Of a stretch of DNA of 64,000 nucleotides, positions 21,569-33,213 are shown one piece after another; position 1 is the first letter of the stretch, and every line of letters begins with the position of its first letter. The notes under the pieces were generated by a model. The model saw nothing but the letters and a program-made list of their open reading frames with translations, was not told the DNA's origin and did no database searches. The DNA lies in assembly GCF_963675165.1 (NCBI RefSeq), contig NC_087382.1, forward strand, positions 5,720,315 to 5,784,314, in the 5' to 3' direction. The stretch comes from Halichondria panicea. Its lineage: Eukaryota > Porifera > Demospongiae > Suberitida > Halichondriidae. The position numbers were made by a program, and so were the translations under genes.

Positions 21569-21903
21569 CCAAGGAGTTGCACTATAGTTGTGCATGGGAA
21601 GAAAACCTAAGAATGTACTAGAATTCAGCAAAAGTAATGAATTCACTAAAATTCACTCAAAACACGTCTTTTGTTACGGGAAAAACTTGACCAATCAGAA
21701 GAGTTTGACGTCATTGGGCAACAAGTTATTGCAGGCTCCTTCGTGCAACATGCCCTGCATGGATGACATATGCCTGAGGGCATTATGTTGCTCCAGTACA
21801 ATAATTATAATATGGCATGTTGCACTTGTGCTGTGCAACTAATACATTATACACAATTTAGGCACGTGGCATACATATTTGCATAATTATTTGTAAAGGT
21901 ATA
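21569..21903. repeat. Dispersed repeat, second copy inverted at 55993-56322
   Basis: GGGAAGAAAACCTAAGAATG...TTGACGTCATTGGGCAACAA...GGCACGTGGCATACATATTTGC is found nearly unchanged on the opposite strand at 55993-56322 and partially at 17210-17370. Both full copies keep an 82- to 84-codon open frame, but the third does not. I treat it as a repeat and not a gene. Confidence 0.7.
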
Positions 21904-21905
21904 AT

Positions 21906-22068
21906 AATGAAAGCACCGCAGGTGCTGATGCCTCGGTGGAGATGCCAAAGCTACATAACATAAAGCTACTAATAGCTGATGAACATTTTTGCAATAATTA
22001 TTTTGCTGCATGCAAACTCAAAGAATGGGTAATGATCGACCATGATTGTTGTTAAAAACGATCGATGC
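21906..22068. repeat. Dispersed repeat, second copy at 51915-52068
   Basis: AATGAAAGCACCGCAGGTGC...CATGATTGTTGTTAAAAACGATCGATG is shared by both sites with one short internal deletion. At the second site it splits a sushi exon. Confidence 0.75.
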
Positions 22069-22219
22069 CAAAAGTTCAATTCTAAAAATTAATGGCTGCC
22101 ATCAGCAGAGCCTTGCAGCTCTCATCCTCACTCTTGCAGCTACCAATAGCTAGCGTTCTAGTACAGAGCTAACTACTAAGTAGAGTAGTAACACTCGGTA
22201 AACAAGTTTGGCTACGTGC

Positions 22220-22490
22220 TCTTCTGAAAAGGCTGCAATGGCATTCCAAGTAAGCAAAACTAGGCATAACTCGAGAACGAAGCATTATTTTGCAAATCCA
22301 CGAATTAAAATCCAAGTAAACATGACTAGAAGCCTATAGAAACTCTTACTTGCACTTGATTCATCCTTGAGCAGTTGTAGCGGTCTACACACACACACAC
22401 ACACACACACAGACACACAGATACACAGACACACAAACACACTACCGTATACCTCGCTTGCGCATGCGCACCGAGGCATAATTATTATGC
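22220..22490. repeat. Divergent relative of the 35.6/41.8/47-kb dispersed element
   Basis: Shares GCATAACTCGAGAA, CCACGAATtAAAATCCAAG, AGAAGCCTATAGAA, TTGAGCAGTTGTAG, a CA-type microsatellite (22389-22440) and a terminal GAGGCATAATTATTA. About 22500-23200 contains a poly-G run (22663-22680) and no gene. Confidence 0.55.
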
Positions 22491-23199
22491 GAGTGAAAAA
22501 CCCAGAGGAAGGAAGGTTGGACGCGCGTCATCCACCGTCAGGTTTTATCTGCCAGATATCTGTAGAATATAATTATAGCTGTTTAATAACTGACTATAAT
22601 ATAATTATGCCTCAACTTTTATGCACTACGCCATGTCTGTGTTCATCCTGCCAAATTCTAGAGGGGGGGGGGGGGGGGGGCGAATTACCCCCCTCACCCC
22701 CTTCAATGCAGCTCTGCTGGTTCAGTGAGAATAAAATTGTATCTGAAAGCCAGAGTGTCTGAAAATCAACCCTTAAACTATATAATTATCGCTGACAAAT
22801 TGAAAACACTTACTATTAGTATTTGCCACCATGTATGTTGCAAATACTGATCAAGGTGTTGTCCTTTTGACATAATATCATAATCATTATAATAGACAAC
22901 GAGTGTTCAAATACAGAGGCGTTGTCCTTTTGACATAAAAATTATAAATTATAATTATCATAACCGAACAACGAGTGTTCGATCTCTTTACACAAAGCGT
23001 TTGCTGTATATTATACGGCTCTTGGTAGTTTGACATGACTACTAGGATTTATAGTCACGAGCAAAAAATAATTATTATAAATATTGGTTGAAAATGTACC
23101 GATGGAAAACTGATATACTCAACTGTTGGCTCAATTGGGCTTCTGCATGAACATGCATAGTTGTGTATGCATACCAATAATCTTTGTCGTGAGCTCTTG

Positions 23200-23760
23200 C
23201 GTATAATTATACATATATACCAGCTAATGCATGTATTAGATTGTAAGCCGCTTATTAAAAATTGTAAGTAATATCATACATACACATTTTGGACCATGTG
23301 TAACTTAGAATTCTTATATTCAACTCAACACGTGTAACACATCACGTGTTACACCCACACACACAACCTGACATCACTACTGCTAAGGTAACACATCACG
23401 TGTTACACCCATACACACAGTCTGACATCACTACTGCTAAGGTAATACTAGTAAGTTAGTTTCTAGTCCAGTTACACATGCATGGACAGTACATATAACC
23501 CTGGCACTATTCTATCGCACATATACTCCTTACATTCTATCGCTGACAAAATACTTAGTATATTTGCCACCATGTATTTATGTTGCAAATGAATGTGGTT
23601 TACATAATTATACAGTGCGTTGTCCTTTTGACATTACCATTATAGACAATGAGTAGTATAGGAGTTGGCCCCACCTCACATATGCAGAGATAAAATAGTT
23701 CAGGTTTCTGCATTAATATAGTCCCAAGACACCAAATAGTTAGAAACTGTAAAAGTACGT
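23200..23760. promoter_or_regulatory. Conserved 5' flank of cysteine-rich gene copies
   Basis: CAGCTAATGCATGTATTAGATTGTAAGCCG (23220) also occurs near 56370. GGCCCCACCTCACATATGCAGAGA with GTTTCTGCA (23660-23715) matches blocks at 21405-21450 and 56885-56955. The shared order before exon 1 of three copies indicates a duplicated promoter region. The tandem TTACACATCACGTG phrase (23335-23405) may be a simple duplication. Confidence 0.5.
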
Positions 23761-24660
23761 ATGATGGCAGCTGTGAATGTGGTAAGAAAAATTAGCTTAT
23801 AAATGCATGCGGTATGTCATTGCATGCCTATATAGATCTAATTATTGTACAGATCAAGCTGACGTTGATTCTTCTCACTGTATTGATAGTACAACCATGC
23901 ATGCAATAAGTGTCAACTGCATGTGCTGTTGAAGAAGATGGCCTTACATGTCTGACTAGAATGATACCAATCAGTAATGATACATTCAGGAGATGTGGAA
24001 CTCTCACATTAGTATGCGTACAATTATTGCATGCAAGAACATGCATTTACCGGATTTTATTACTTGATTGTGCACATTATTTTTATAGGATTCAAATCAA
24101 ACAACTTTCTGCCACAATGATACATGTCGAGACTATTTCTCACAAGCCTACGAAACGTGTGTGGCCTATATGCAATCCAGTTCAGTTGGATAAGTTGCTA
24201 ACCATGCATGCATGAATAATTATGACGCCCTCATACTATTTGTACAGCTTGCAAAGAATCCGCAATTGAAAACAAAAACTACAGCACCACACTTGATTTA
24301 GAATGTTTGTTTGTGGAAGCTGCTGGAGTGGGTTTGGGGGCATGTCAGTCTAAATTAATAGTGAGTTGCTATATACTTCACACGATTTGAATAACTAAGA
24401 CATTCATAGGAGGAAGGTCTTACAGCGTACTGTCTGGATGAGAACTGCTCTTTTGTTGAGGAAGCCTACAATAAGTGCGGATTTGATTGGCATAGCTGTA
24501 ATCCTGTTCGAGAAAGTAAGTGAAAAAATAATGAAATTTATAAGTTACATTTTATGCTTAACATGCAGCTTGCAATAAGCATTTCAGATCTGTGCTGCCA
24601 GAAATGCAACAGTGGAGGAAAACCAACTTCATCAATGGCTAGTATTATATGATTCTGATA
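23761..24660 (+). pseudogene. Two-module cysteine-rich gene, disrupted paralog of the 57.0-kb gene
   Basis: All six exons can be matched to the intact 57.0-kb gene: 23761-23781, 23853-24011, ~24092-24190, ~24249-24360, ~24412-24515 and ~24569-24655. Lesions: TAA at 23907-23909 in the signal peptide; a net +4-nt change in exon 3 around the CGLCNP segment; loss of that exon's GT donor (GGATAAG for GGGTAAGC); and a 1-nt insertion in the last exon (CCAGAAATGC for CCTCAATGC), which removes the hydrophobic C-terminus. Exons 4 and 5 remain open, including CLDENCSFVEEAYNKCGF. Decay therefore looks fairly recent. Confidence 0.8.
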
Positions 24661-24849
24661 ATGGGTTCTGTGCTCATGATTATTTGAGTAACACATGCTC
24701 AAACTTTGAAGGATCAGTCGTCACACTATTCAACTTGTGTATCATGTGTTTTTGTAGAATGAGAATAGAACTTGAATGTCTTTCTACATTATACAAACAA
24801 CCACCATGCATGTTGGTTTACTTGTGAACTGTGAATAATAATTTTGTCA

Positions 24850-25440
24850 GGATGGTTGGGCGATCTCCCTGCATCAACAATCAAGACTATAGTGTTTATA
24901 GGGGTGCACAGACTTATAAACAAGGGGATAGAACAATAACTGCACATGTTTCATTCATTCATTAACACACAAAGCCAAAAAACGCTTAAATCACTGAGCC
25001 AAAATAATTACTTATTGCCCAGCACGAGTGCAACATGACAAATATTGCACTGGAGTAATGCATTATTTTCCCGGCTGTACGAGGGCGCCTGCAATATGGG
25101 TTGGTGGCATAATTGTAGACACGTTTTTTTTGGAGAATTATGTTGGCATGCATGTGAACCTTTATAACAATTATATATGAGGCAGGTTTTGAAAGTATAT
25201 ATACAGGTCAGTATATGGATTAAATGGTGTGTATATAGGCCTCAGGCTGATGGTCGTGACGAAAGTACTGGTGATGCAACATGCCATATACAGAGCACTG
25301 CATGGATTGCTTTGATCTGCCCACTCACTGAGCAACAAGCCGATATGCAGGACACACACCTATATACATACGTCCATGCATGCATATATATAGGAAGCGG
25401 AATTAATTTATACTGTTTGTGTTGCTTGAGTGTGCATAAG
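24850..25440. other. Repeat remnants, no gene
   Basis: 25015-25100 is a fragment of the repeat containing GCACGAGTGCAACATG (also at 56060). 25255-25335 is half of the palindromic MITE at 17965-18251. TCATTCATTCATTAACACA... at 24950 recurs at 26478. Confidence 0.5.
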
Positions 25441-25443
25441 TTA

Positions 25444-25582
25444 TAGTTAAACAATGGCCTCGAGTGGTATATTTGATTTACACGCGAGAGTAATCTGATA
25501 AACCACGAGGCGCAGCCGAGTTGGTTTATCTGATTACTCGAGCGTGTAAAGCAAATATACCACGAGAGGCCATAGTTTAACT
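25444..25582. repeat. Palindrome with ~60-bp arms
   Basis: AGTTAAACAATGGCCTCGAG near 25444 mirrors the sequence ending AGTTTAACT near 25582. The inner part TCTGATAAACCA pairs with TGGTTTATCTGATTA. A foldback MITE-like element. Confidence 0.75.
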
Positions 25583-26266
25583 GGCTTGTACTATGTTTAG
25601 AACTGTACTACTATGTTTAGCTACTTCCTGTCATGCTTCTTCAATGAATATGCTTATAACTACTGTTTGACGTCACTGTTGCTATAGCTATGCAATGAAT
25701 TTGCTATCTTTTTAAAAAGCGATGGCTGATTCAAGCAAGCGTCTATGATTCAAGCAAGCAATTGTGAAGGCTGTGTTTCTGCATCTTTATAGAAGGCACT
25801 TCAAGAAAGTACACTGGTGCTACTTGTCTACAAAGAGTGCAAATGTACCCGAAAATATCATTCCACAAGCCTACTGTACTGGCCCAGTGCAGTGCAGTCT
25901 CTTTAGTCTGAGAAACACTTGGCAATCTGGACCCATGCTCCTGGTCCCATGCAGCAATGTAATAAGCAGGTTGTGACAACCAATGTTGAAAGTTGAAAAA
26001 AAGCAACACAAACAAACCAGTATCGTTCGGTTCACGGAGTTCTTCCAAATTTGCCTCCTTTTTGGAACTATTCATCGCTCGAACTCGGCTCTTTTTATGT
26101 TGACTAAAATCATTAGTAGTCTGTTTTGTATTGGAGTCTCTCTATATAGCTCTAATATTGCTAATATTGATTGAATTGAGTAGTGTGTCATTGTTTTAAT
26201 TGAAACAGTGTGTCAATTTTGTTGCAAAGGTGGGATACTGTATTCAGTTCTAGCTGTACATGTAGT

Positions 26267-26338
26267 TTGACCACAAGCCACGGTATATGGCTGTTATACA
26301 CTAGGGTATAACAGCCATATACCATGGCTGTGGTCAGA
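26267..26338. repeat. Short perfect-like hairpin
   Basis: TGACCACAAGCCACGGTATATGG...CCATATACCATGGCTGTGGTCA, with a TAACAGCC/GGCTGTTA inner stem. Arms are about 33 bp. Confidence 0.75.
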
Positions 26339-27489
26339 CAGGTTGTATAAGTAGTATAAACTACAACTGAAGCCTTTGATCTTTGGTGCAACCATAGTAC
26401 AATAATATATATATGTATATAGGATTAATGACGGCTGATCATGTGACGAGGGGATAGAACAATAACTGTACATGTTTCATTCATTCATTAACACAAAGCC
26501 AAAAAACGCTTGGCATCCATCAAATCTAGTCGTGTGCATGCATGACTGCATGTATATAGTTTAAAATGACTTATAATTATTACACAGTTAAAGTGTGCAA
26601 TAGTATAGTTGTTATTTCACTTTTTCTATCCACGACAAACTATACTAACTGCAACTGTTAATAATTGGTTGTTTTGGTAACAACCAATTTGTTTTGGTAA
26701 CAACCTATCATTATTGCAATTTTTATGGGTTGTTGTCAAAACATTCAGATGTGTAAATGTAACTATCATTGTTGTTAGCATACCAAACAACCCACCATTG
26801 TAAAGCTAACAACCCATGCACCCATTGTAAAGCTACCAAGAGCCCAGAGCGAAGGGAGTGGTTTCCAGTCTAGGTATATATTACAACACCTGAAAAGAAT
26901 ATACGACCAAAACTTGCTCTCCTAGCTAGCACTCCACAGTAGTTGCAGTAATGCCTACCTATCTGTGCCATTAGAAAGTGAATAGCCTTGTCATAGTCAA
27001 GGTAAAGAGACACTAAAGAAACTTACAATGTAAGTGTTTGTTGCGCTTTCTTTGGCTCCTGTCTTAATAATAGCACCTATATATATATAGTAGACTTCTA
27101 GGTGATGGTTCTTATTTCTACTAAGATTGATACATAGACTAGCTAGCAGGAGACTCTCCAAGAAAGAATAAAAATAGTGCTGACGGTGCATAACATATCT
27201 GCTGAGTCAACATCTATACTGATATTCATGCTTTTAGTGATGTAGAATGACGCGCGGACAATCTCCTCGGGTTGTTAGCTTTATAATGGGTGGGACAACT
27301 TGAACTATTACAATAATGATCTTTACCCTTCAAATTTTAGCTTCTCACACATGCAACTCAAGAGTATTTTTACGTTTGAGCTGCTCTATCATATCCAGAG
27401 GCAGGCCAACGCCGAGCAGACGCTCCAAATGAATCTGATGAGCGTGTCAAGAGTGACAGTTTCTTGGGCTTGCAGATCCAGCATAACTG

Positions 27490-27618
27490 CACTGTAAAAA
27501 ATGATTGAAAAAAAGTGCGGTGGACACACTAAAACCGTCGCATATAGCACGCTTTTTTGAAAAAGTGTGCTATATGCGACGGTTTTAGTGTGCTCACCGC
27601 ACTTTTTTTTTTACAGTG
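27490..27618. mobile_element. 129-bp near-perfect hairpin MITE with CACTGTAAAAAA ends
   Basis: CACTGTAAAAAATG at 27490 pairs with TTTTTTTACAGTG at 27618. The inner stem includes AGTGCGGTG and ACACTAAAACCGTCGCATAT with its complement. The termini resemble those of the 6.6-kb piggyBac-bearing element (CACTGTTAAAAA). Confidence 0.8.
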
Positions 27619-27990
27619 TGTACGTGTATGCACACACTGCATGCCTATCAGTCTCTACATACCTGCCTTTCTACTCGTTGCATGCTCGGAACGCCCCAAT
27701 AATTACTGTGCTATTCAGCTTTGGGACTCATGACCCTTTACCTGTTTGTGTCTTTAACTGAATTTTGACTACTCTCTTTCTAACCCTCACAGATGTATGG
27801 TGTGGAGGAGACTCTCTGTGGGGCCACTCCAGAGGCAAGCCGGCCAACGCCGAGCATGAATCTGGTGAGATATTTTTAGTCTGACAGTTTGTTGGGCTTA
27901 GCGGTTTATATAGCGGGTCGCGGGTACTCGGATGCTTATCATTATAGCACAACTACATCTGTCTCTACACACCTGCCTCCCAATAGTTAC

Positions 27991-28030
27991 GTGTGTGTGT
28001 GTGTGTGTATGTGTGTGTGTGTGTGTGTGT
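27991..28030. repeat. (GT)n microsatellite
   Basis: About 20 GT units interrupted once by AT. Confidence 0.9.
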
Positions 28031-28379
28031 GCTATATGTCAGAAATTTGCTTTTGGGACTCGTGATCCTTTACCTGGTGCCTCTCCCTATGCGTATCTGG
28101 CTTACACACATTATTACATACATGTACTGTTCAGTACCCTCGTCATAGCTAGAGCGCTACATGCAGAATGCATTATTTCCCTTTAATTGAAGTGACTAAT
28201 TGTGATGAATGATTCTCCATTAAACTATCACCCTCATAGATGTGTCGATGTGGAGGAGATACAACGCTCTCTGTTGGGCCACTTCTTTGAGCTGATCCAT
28301 CCAGAGTCAGGCCAACGCCGAGCAGATGAATATGGTTAGTTTGTCGAGAGTGATGGGCTTGCGTTTTAAATAGCAAGTA

Positions 28380-28546
28380 CAGTGGAACCAACCCCTCTAT
28401 AGCGGCCACCCTTGGGGAATAACATTTTGTTATAGGGGTGGCCTTTATTGAGGGGTTGTTTTGTACACAAACTGTTCATTTGGGACCTGGGTGCCTAGCC
28501 ATTTATCGCAGTTGGCCTTTTTATTCAGGGGTGGCCGGTTCCATTG
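28380..28546. mobile_element. 167-bp MITE, TA target, CAGTGGAACC ends
   Basis: Starts CAGTGGAACCAACCCC and ends GGCCGGTTCCATTG, flanked by TA on both sides (28378-28379, 28547-28548). Internal GGCCACCC and GGGTGGCC stems. TA targets fit the Tc1/mariner/pogo group. Confidence 0.75.
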
Positions 28547-28958
28547 TACTCGGATGCTTATTCTCGTAGCATAACTGTACGTGTATCACTTATTACACTG
28601 CATGCCTATCGGTCTCTACATACTTACCTGTTACTCCCCCTAATAATTACGTGTATAATCAAGGGCGTATAAAGACCCTCTTGCAACTCGCAATGTATAC
28701 TGTGTGTCATAAATTTCAGGGGCGGATCCAGGGGTGATTTTGAGGGGCTGAAGCCCCCCCCTTTTGAAAAACTACCTATGTATTGCTAGTCTGAGGTTAC
28801 AACAATTTTGCCACCAACCTTGTTACTTATGCATCTGCATGTAGACTCACTGACTTAAGATATGCTAGACAATAGCCAAGTCTAGCTTCTAAGAGTATAA
28901 AGGACGTAGGCTAGCTAGCTGGACATGCATACTATACTAGCTAGTAGCTAGCTAGAAC

Positions 28959-29734
28959 CAGAGATACAAAAGAAAGGGGATTGGAAACGACCGCCCACGC
29001 CCTATGTAAAAGGACTGACATCCGGTGAAGCACTCCGTGTAATTATTACGCTCGCAAATAATTACATGGAGGACTGCGTTAGGGTTTTGTATCCCTGGTT
29101 TCTAGCTCTCCTATCCACTAGAGATCACTCAGGGCCTGGGAGATACTTGAGAGAAGTAAGCTTATACCACTGACAAGCTCTAAGTCCGTTGTCTTTACTC
29201 TGTTTCCAATTTTTTTGAGTTTAGCTTGAATTACTCTATGTCAACTTTTCTCTGTCCCTCCTGTAAAGTCAAAACAGCAAAGGACATTGCTTGACTTGGT
29301 TATTATGTATCTAAGTGCTACATAGAATGGCTTCATGCTATAAATAAGCTGTACTGTTCATAAACGTTTGCAGTATAGTCCTTCAAACTGCTTTAGTATA
29401 CTTTTAGACACACCATGGGCCTGTCCCTCCTACGACTTCATAGTAAAGGCTATTTCTTCTTGCATAGCATTTATTTGTCTAGTAATAGTGGCTGCATGGC
29501 TTAGTCGACTTTTTAGAGCTAAATTCTCTTTACTTTTTAGAAAAATCAACATTAAAAATGATCAATTTCACTGTTTCTATGTACAGCACATTGTAGAGCA
29601 GTCAAGACAGGTAATGAGCATGCTGACTATAAATATAATCCTTTGTAGTTTTAGCCACGCCCTATAACGCGGAATGCTTCACGCAAAAATTTCGTAAAAA
29701 TTTCGTTTCCAATCCCCTTTCTTTTGTATCTCTG
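28959..29734. mobile_element. Family A element nested in the hAT-like element
   Basis: CAGAGATACAAAAGAAAGGG, then GATTGGAAACG, at 28959 is mirrored at 29734. The subterminal GGGATTGGAAACG is shared with the element at 1488. Its 7-bp target duplication CTAGAAC is intact on the left (28952-28958). On the right it is split by the next element (C-TA at 29735-29737 and GAAC at 30980-30983). Confidence 0.85.
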
Positions 29735-29737
29735 CTA

Positions 29738-30977
29738 CAGTGCAACAACCAAAGAGAGTAGATTTTTTTTTTGGTACACATTTTTTACATTTTGTGGCAT
29801 ATCTTCTAAAGTAAAAGTGATATGATCTATTTGAGTGCAGGTACTGAAAGTTCAACTATTGGCGCTTCTATTGGATCACCACCTGTTACATCACATGACA
29901 TCATCAGTATAAAATGGCTGTCTGAAGATGTGTACTTCCGAAAATATGTTAGGAATAGAAGTAGCTTATTTGTTTGAGTTAAGATCTGAAATTTGTTGTG
30001 CATGTACCTGAGTATATTGCTCATCTTTTGAGCTTCAACGGAAGTCTGGGCTACTAGTAAGTTCTGAGAAATACTGCATTTTGTTGTTTTTTGGTGGCAA
30101 ATATGTTAGGAATACAACTTTAGATTTTATATTAGTTAAGGTCTGATTTTTGAGCAGCATGTACTACAATAGTGTACTTTTCATCTGTACTAACTTACAG
30201 GAGTTAGGCTAGCCTCTTCTTTGCTAGAGCGGCCCATCTTGTCAAAAACGGTGCTTTTTATGACTTTTGGGGCGATTTGGCTACGTAGTAATCTCAATTG
30301 CCACGCCCGTGTGACACAGAATGACCAATACCAACTGTGTAGTTGCAGGTAGACATCACATGACCTTTGGATGTAGCAAATAACAACAAGATGATTTGTG
30401 ATGTCACAAATCAATGAATATCATTGCATACGTCAGCAAAAGTAGCAAAACGGAGCAAAATCACCATTTTTGACAAGAAGGGCCGCTCTAGCAAAGAAGA
30501 GACTTGTTTAGCTCCTGTAAGTTAGTTCAAATGAATTTTACACTATTGTAGTACATCCTTCTCAAAAATCAGACCTTAACTAGCATAAAATCGAAAGTTG
30601 TATTCCTAACATATTTGCCACCAAAAAACAGCAAATTGCAGTATTTCTCAGAACTTACTAGTAGCCCAGACTTCCGTTGAAGCTCAAAAGATGAGCAATA
30701 TACTCAGGTACATACACAACAAATTTCAGATCTTAACTCAAACAAATAAGCTACTTCTATTCCTAACATATTTTCGGAGGTACACATCTTTAGACAGCCA
30801 TTTCATAGTGATGATGTCATATGATGTAACAGGTGGTGGTCCAATGGAAGCGCCAATAGTTGAACTTTCAGTACCTACACTCAAATAGATCATATCACTT
30901 TTACTTTAGAAGATATGCCACAAAATGTAAAAAAAAATAATATAAAAAAAAATCTACTCTCTTTGGTTGTTGCACTG
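29738..30977. mobile_element. 1.24-kb foldback element, ~500-bp arms, TA target
   Basis: Starts CAGTGCAACAACCAAAGAGA and ends with its complement. The arms remain complementary through GTACTGAAAGTTC/GAACTTTCAGTAC, CTAACATATTTGCCACC and CTAGAGCGGCCC/GGGCCGCTCTAG, meeting near 30350. TA flanks both ends. Removing it restores the 7-bp duplication of the neighbouring element. Open frames are mirror images in the two arms and not credible genes. Confidence 0.9.
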
Positions 30978-32258
30978 TAGAACTAGCTAGCTATAGAACT
31001 AATAAAGTGCATAGGTCAACTATTGCTGTTGCTGAGTCAGCTCCTTGTGCAATGTTTTCTCGATCATATCCCAGGCCTCTTTTCCTATGTTTTGTGAAGG
31101 AGCTATTGTGCATGCATGCTGTTGAGCTACAACATGGATGGAGCAGATCTCAGACTTTTTCAGCTAGTTGCAAGGAAGCAGCCTTATCTCCTCTAACTCT
31201 CAGTGCAGTCTGGGTAGGCATTGTGATTCTTTGAGTTTCATGTAGTACCAAGAGTGCATGAATGTAGATGTAACATCTACAGTATACATCCTTTTGTTGA
31301 TTAGAACGAGTTTTTTGTATTAACTTTTTCATATATATTCAGTATTCATATGACAGTAAAAGTGTGAGCAAATTGTAAAAAGCAAAAAATTTCGCCTCCG
31401 GCGAGGCGGGAGGGGGATGCTCCCCCTCCCATACCCACCCCCTGGGTGGCTCCGCCCCTGATAATTACTGATGAATCAGCAGGATATGCTATATGCAATT
31501 ACTGATACGCGATTAATCGCTGTGCGAATCCCAGTGAATAATAGGACATTGTACGATTTGAGAAAAAAAAAAACGGCCTGGGACTGAGGCTATAGTCTCT
31601 GAGCATCTGGTGCATAAGTGCACGTGCTCTAGACATACGCCCCCGTCCATTTGTAATAGAAAATATTGTAGTTACATGCCCTCTTCTATTTATACGCCCT
31701 TTGTATGATTATGTGCTATGTCAGAAATGTGCTTTTGGGACTCGTGACCCTTTACCTGTTTGTGCCTTTAACTGAATTTTGACTAATTGTGATTAACGAT
31801 TCTCTCTTTCTAACCCTCACAGATGTATCGGTGTGGAGGAGACTCTCTGTGGGGCCACTCCAGAGGCAGGCCGGCCAACGCCGAGCATGAATCTGGTGAG
31901 TCTGACAGTTTGTTGGGCTTAGCGGTTTTTAGTGTTCAGGCCCCTCCCTGTGCGTATCTGGCTGCTGTCTCATACACACATGTAGATCCTGTTACGTTAC
32001 ATACATGCATGTATGAACCTCTCTAAAGTGCTACAGAATGTATCTTTTGTCATTGGTTCTCCATTAAACTATCATGTCTAACCCTCACAGATTAGACTCT
32101 CTCCATGGTGGACCATCTGCAGAGGCAGGCCAGCATGGAATCTTTGGACAATTAATGAACAATGTTGGCAATTGCCATATTATGTTTAATTATGTAATTA
32201 TTGATAAATTGTTCATTTGTAGTATATATTGAGTATAGGTTGAGATACACAAACATGA

Positions 32259-32490
32259 TGAGTAGCAGTAACAACCTTCAATATGTAAGATTGGCAAGGA
32301 TATAGTTGTGGTAACAACCTTCAATGTTAGTAATTATAATATGAATGATATACATGTAGGTATAGTGATAACAACCTTCAATGTTAGTAATATGTCAGAT
32401 TGGCAATGATATAGGTAGTGATAACAACCTTCAATGTTAGTAATATGAATGATATTGGTAGTGGTAACAACCTTCAATGTTGAGCTTAAC
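32259..32490. repeat. Minisatellite, ~5 units with AACAACCTTCAATGTTAG
   Basis: GTAACAACCTTCAAT or GATAACAACCTTCAATG occurs about every 45-57 bp from 32266 to 32470, with GATATA-GGTAGTG between units. Confidence 0.85.
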
Positions 32491-32589
32491 AACCATAACA
32501 TTGTAGGAGTAGCAATGATGATGTAGCTATAACTATGGGGTGCCGTTTGTGTCAAAATATTGATGACAAAAACACAAGGTTTTGGTGGT

Positions 32590-32790
32590 ATTTACTAAAC
32601 ATTTGAGGGTATTTAGCAAACAACTGAGGGTATTTAGCAAAGGACTGAGGGTATTTAGCAAAGGACTGAGGGTATTTACTAAACAACTGAGGGTATTTAG
32701 CAAAGGACTGAGGGTATTTACTAAACAACTGAGGGTATTTATAGCAAAGGACTGAGGGTATTTAGCAAAGGACTGAGGGTATTTACTGTG
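32590..32790. repeat. Minisatellite of 21-24 bp, ~9 units
   Basis: GGGTATTTAGCAAAGGACTGA alternates with GGGTATTTACTAAACAACTGA, producing a repeated Leu-Asn-Thr-Leu frame on the minus strand that is an artefact. Confidence 0.93.
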
Positions 32791-33213
32791 GCTACGTACA
32801 GGCTGGATCACATTGATTTTTGCATGTAGTTTTGTGGGTGAGGCTCTCTATAGTATTATCATACTGAGCATACTAAGATGGGATCATGAAAAAGCGTGTA
32901 TTGGAGGCTGCATTCTCAAAAGAGTTGTTTAAAATAAATGGTCACAGGTAACGCCGGTACACAATATGACAGTAACTATGGCAACGATGTTGTCCTTTAA
33001 TTCTACATATAAGATAATACTTCAAGAGCAAAAAGATGCATTTGATGATGCCATTTCACATTGACAAGGCACTTCATTAATTGACATATATTATTATAAT
33101 TATATTTATGGCACTCATCCTATATCATACTAAATACATCATGCCTTAATTAACCACCCTGAGTATATGGCTCAAACAGCTCAGTGTCCAACTGACACAT
33201 GCACACACCAATC

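Larger units (their letters stand above)
28717..31460. mobile_element. hAT-like element carrying two further insertions
   Basis: Outer ends are CAGGGGCGGATCCAGGGG at 28717 and the complement of CAGGGGCGGAGCCACCC at 31460. Flanks ATAAATTT and ATAATTAC are only partly alike. The interior is mostly two later insertions (28959-29734 and 29738-30977), leaving about 720 bp of hAT-like sequence without a recognisable transposase. Confidence 0.65.
27386..32150 (+). repeat. Array of exon-like repeats, split by nested transposons
   Basis: Five related blocks contain CAGAGGCAGGCCAACGCCGAGCA or a variant: ~27388-27440, 27792-27867, 28239-28335, 31823-31898 and 32090-32145. Most are preceded by TAACCCTCACAG or CCTCATAG and followed by CTGGTGAG or ATGGTTAGT, so they look like short spliced exons. 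The 27.7-27.9 kb and 31.7-31.93 kb copies are nearly identical with their flanks. Reading frames are not conserved between copies (a stop occurs early in the 28.24-kb copy), so a non-coding transcript or degraded exon array is more likely than a protein gene. Confidence 0.5.

Noticed and set aside
21588-21842. 84-codon open frame MGRKPKNVLEF..., repeated as 82 codons at 56051-56299 on the other strand
   Set aside because: Both lie in copies of a dispersed repeat that are nearly identical overall, so a shared frame is expected. The older partial copy at 17.2 kb does not keep it.
25743-26075. 110-codon minus-strand open frame and overlapping plus-strand frames
   Set aside because: No recognisable domain, no splice partners and competing frames on both strands. 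Composition looks like chance.
29827-30888. Two similar open frames, MSNILRY..., on opposite strands
   Set aside because: They are mirror images in the arms of the foldback element.
32533-32811. Minus-strand frame with repeated Leu-Asn-Thr-Leu
   Set aside because: Product of a 21-bp minisatellite whose unit length is a multiple of three.
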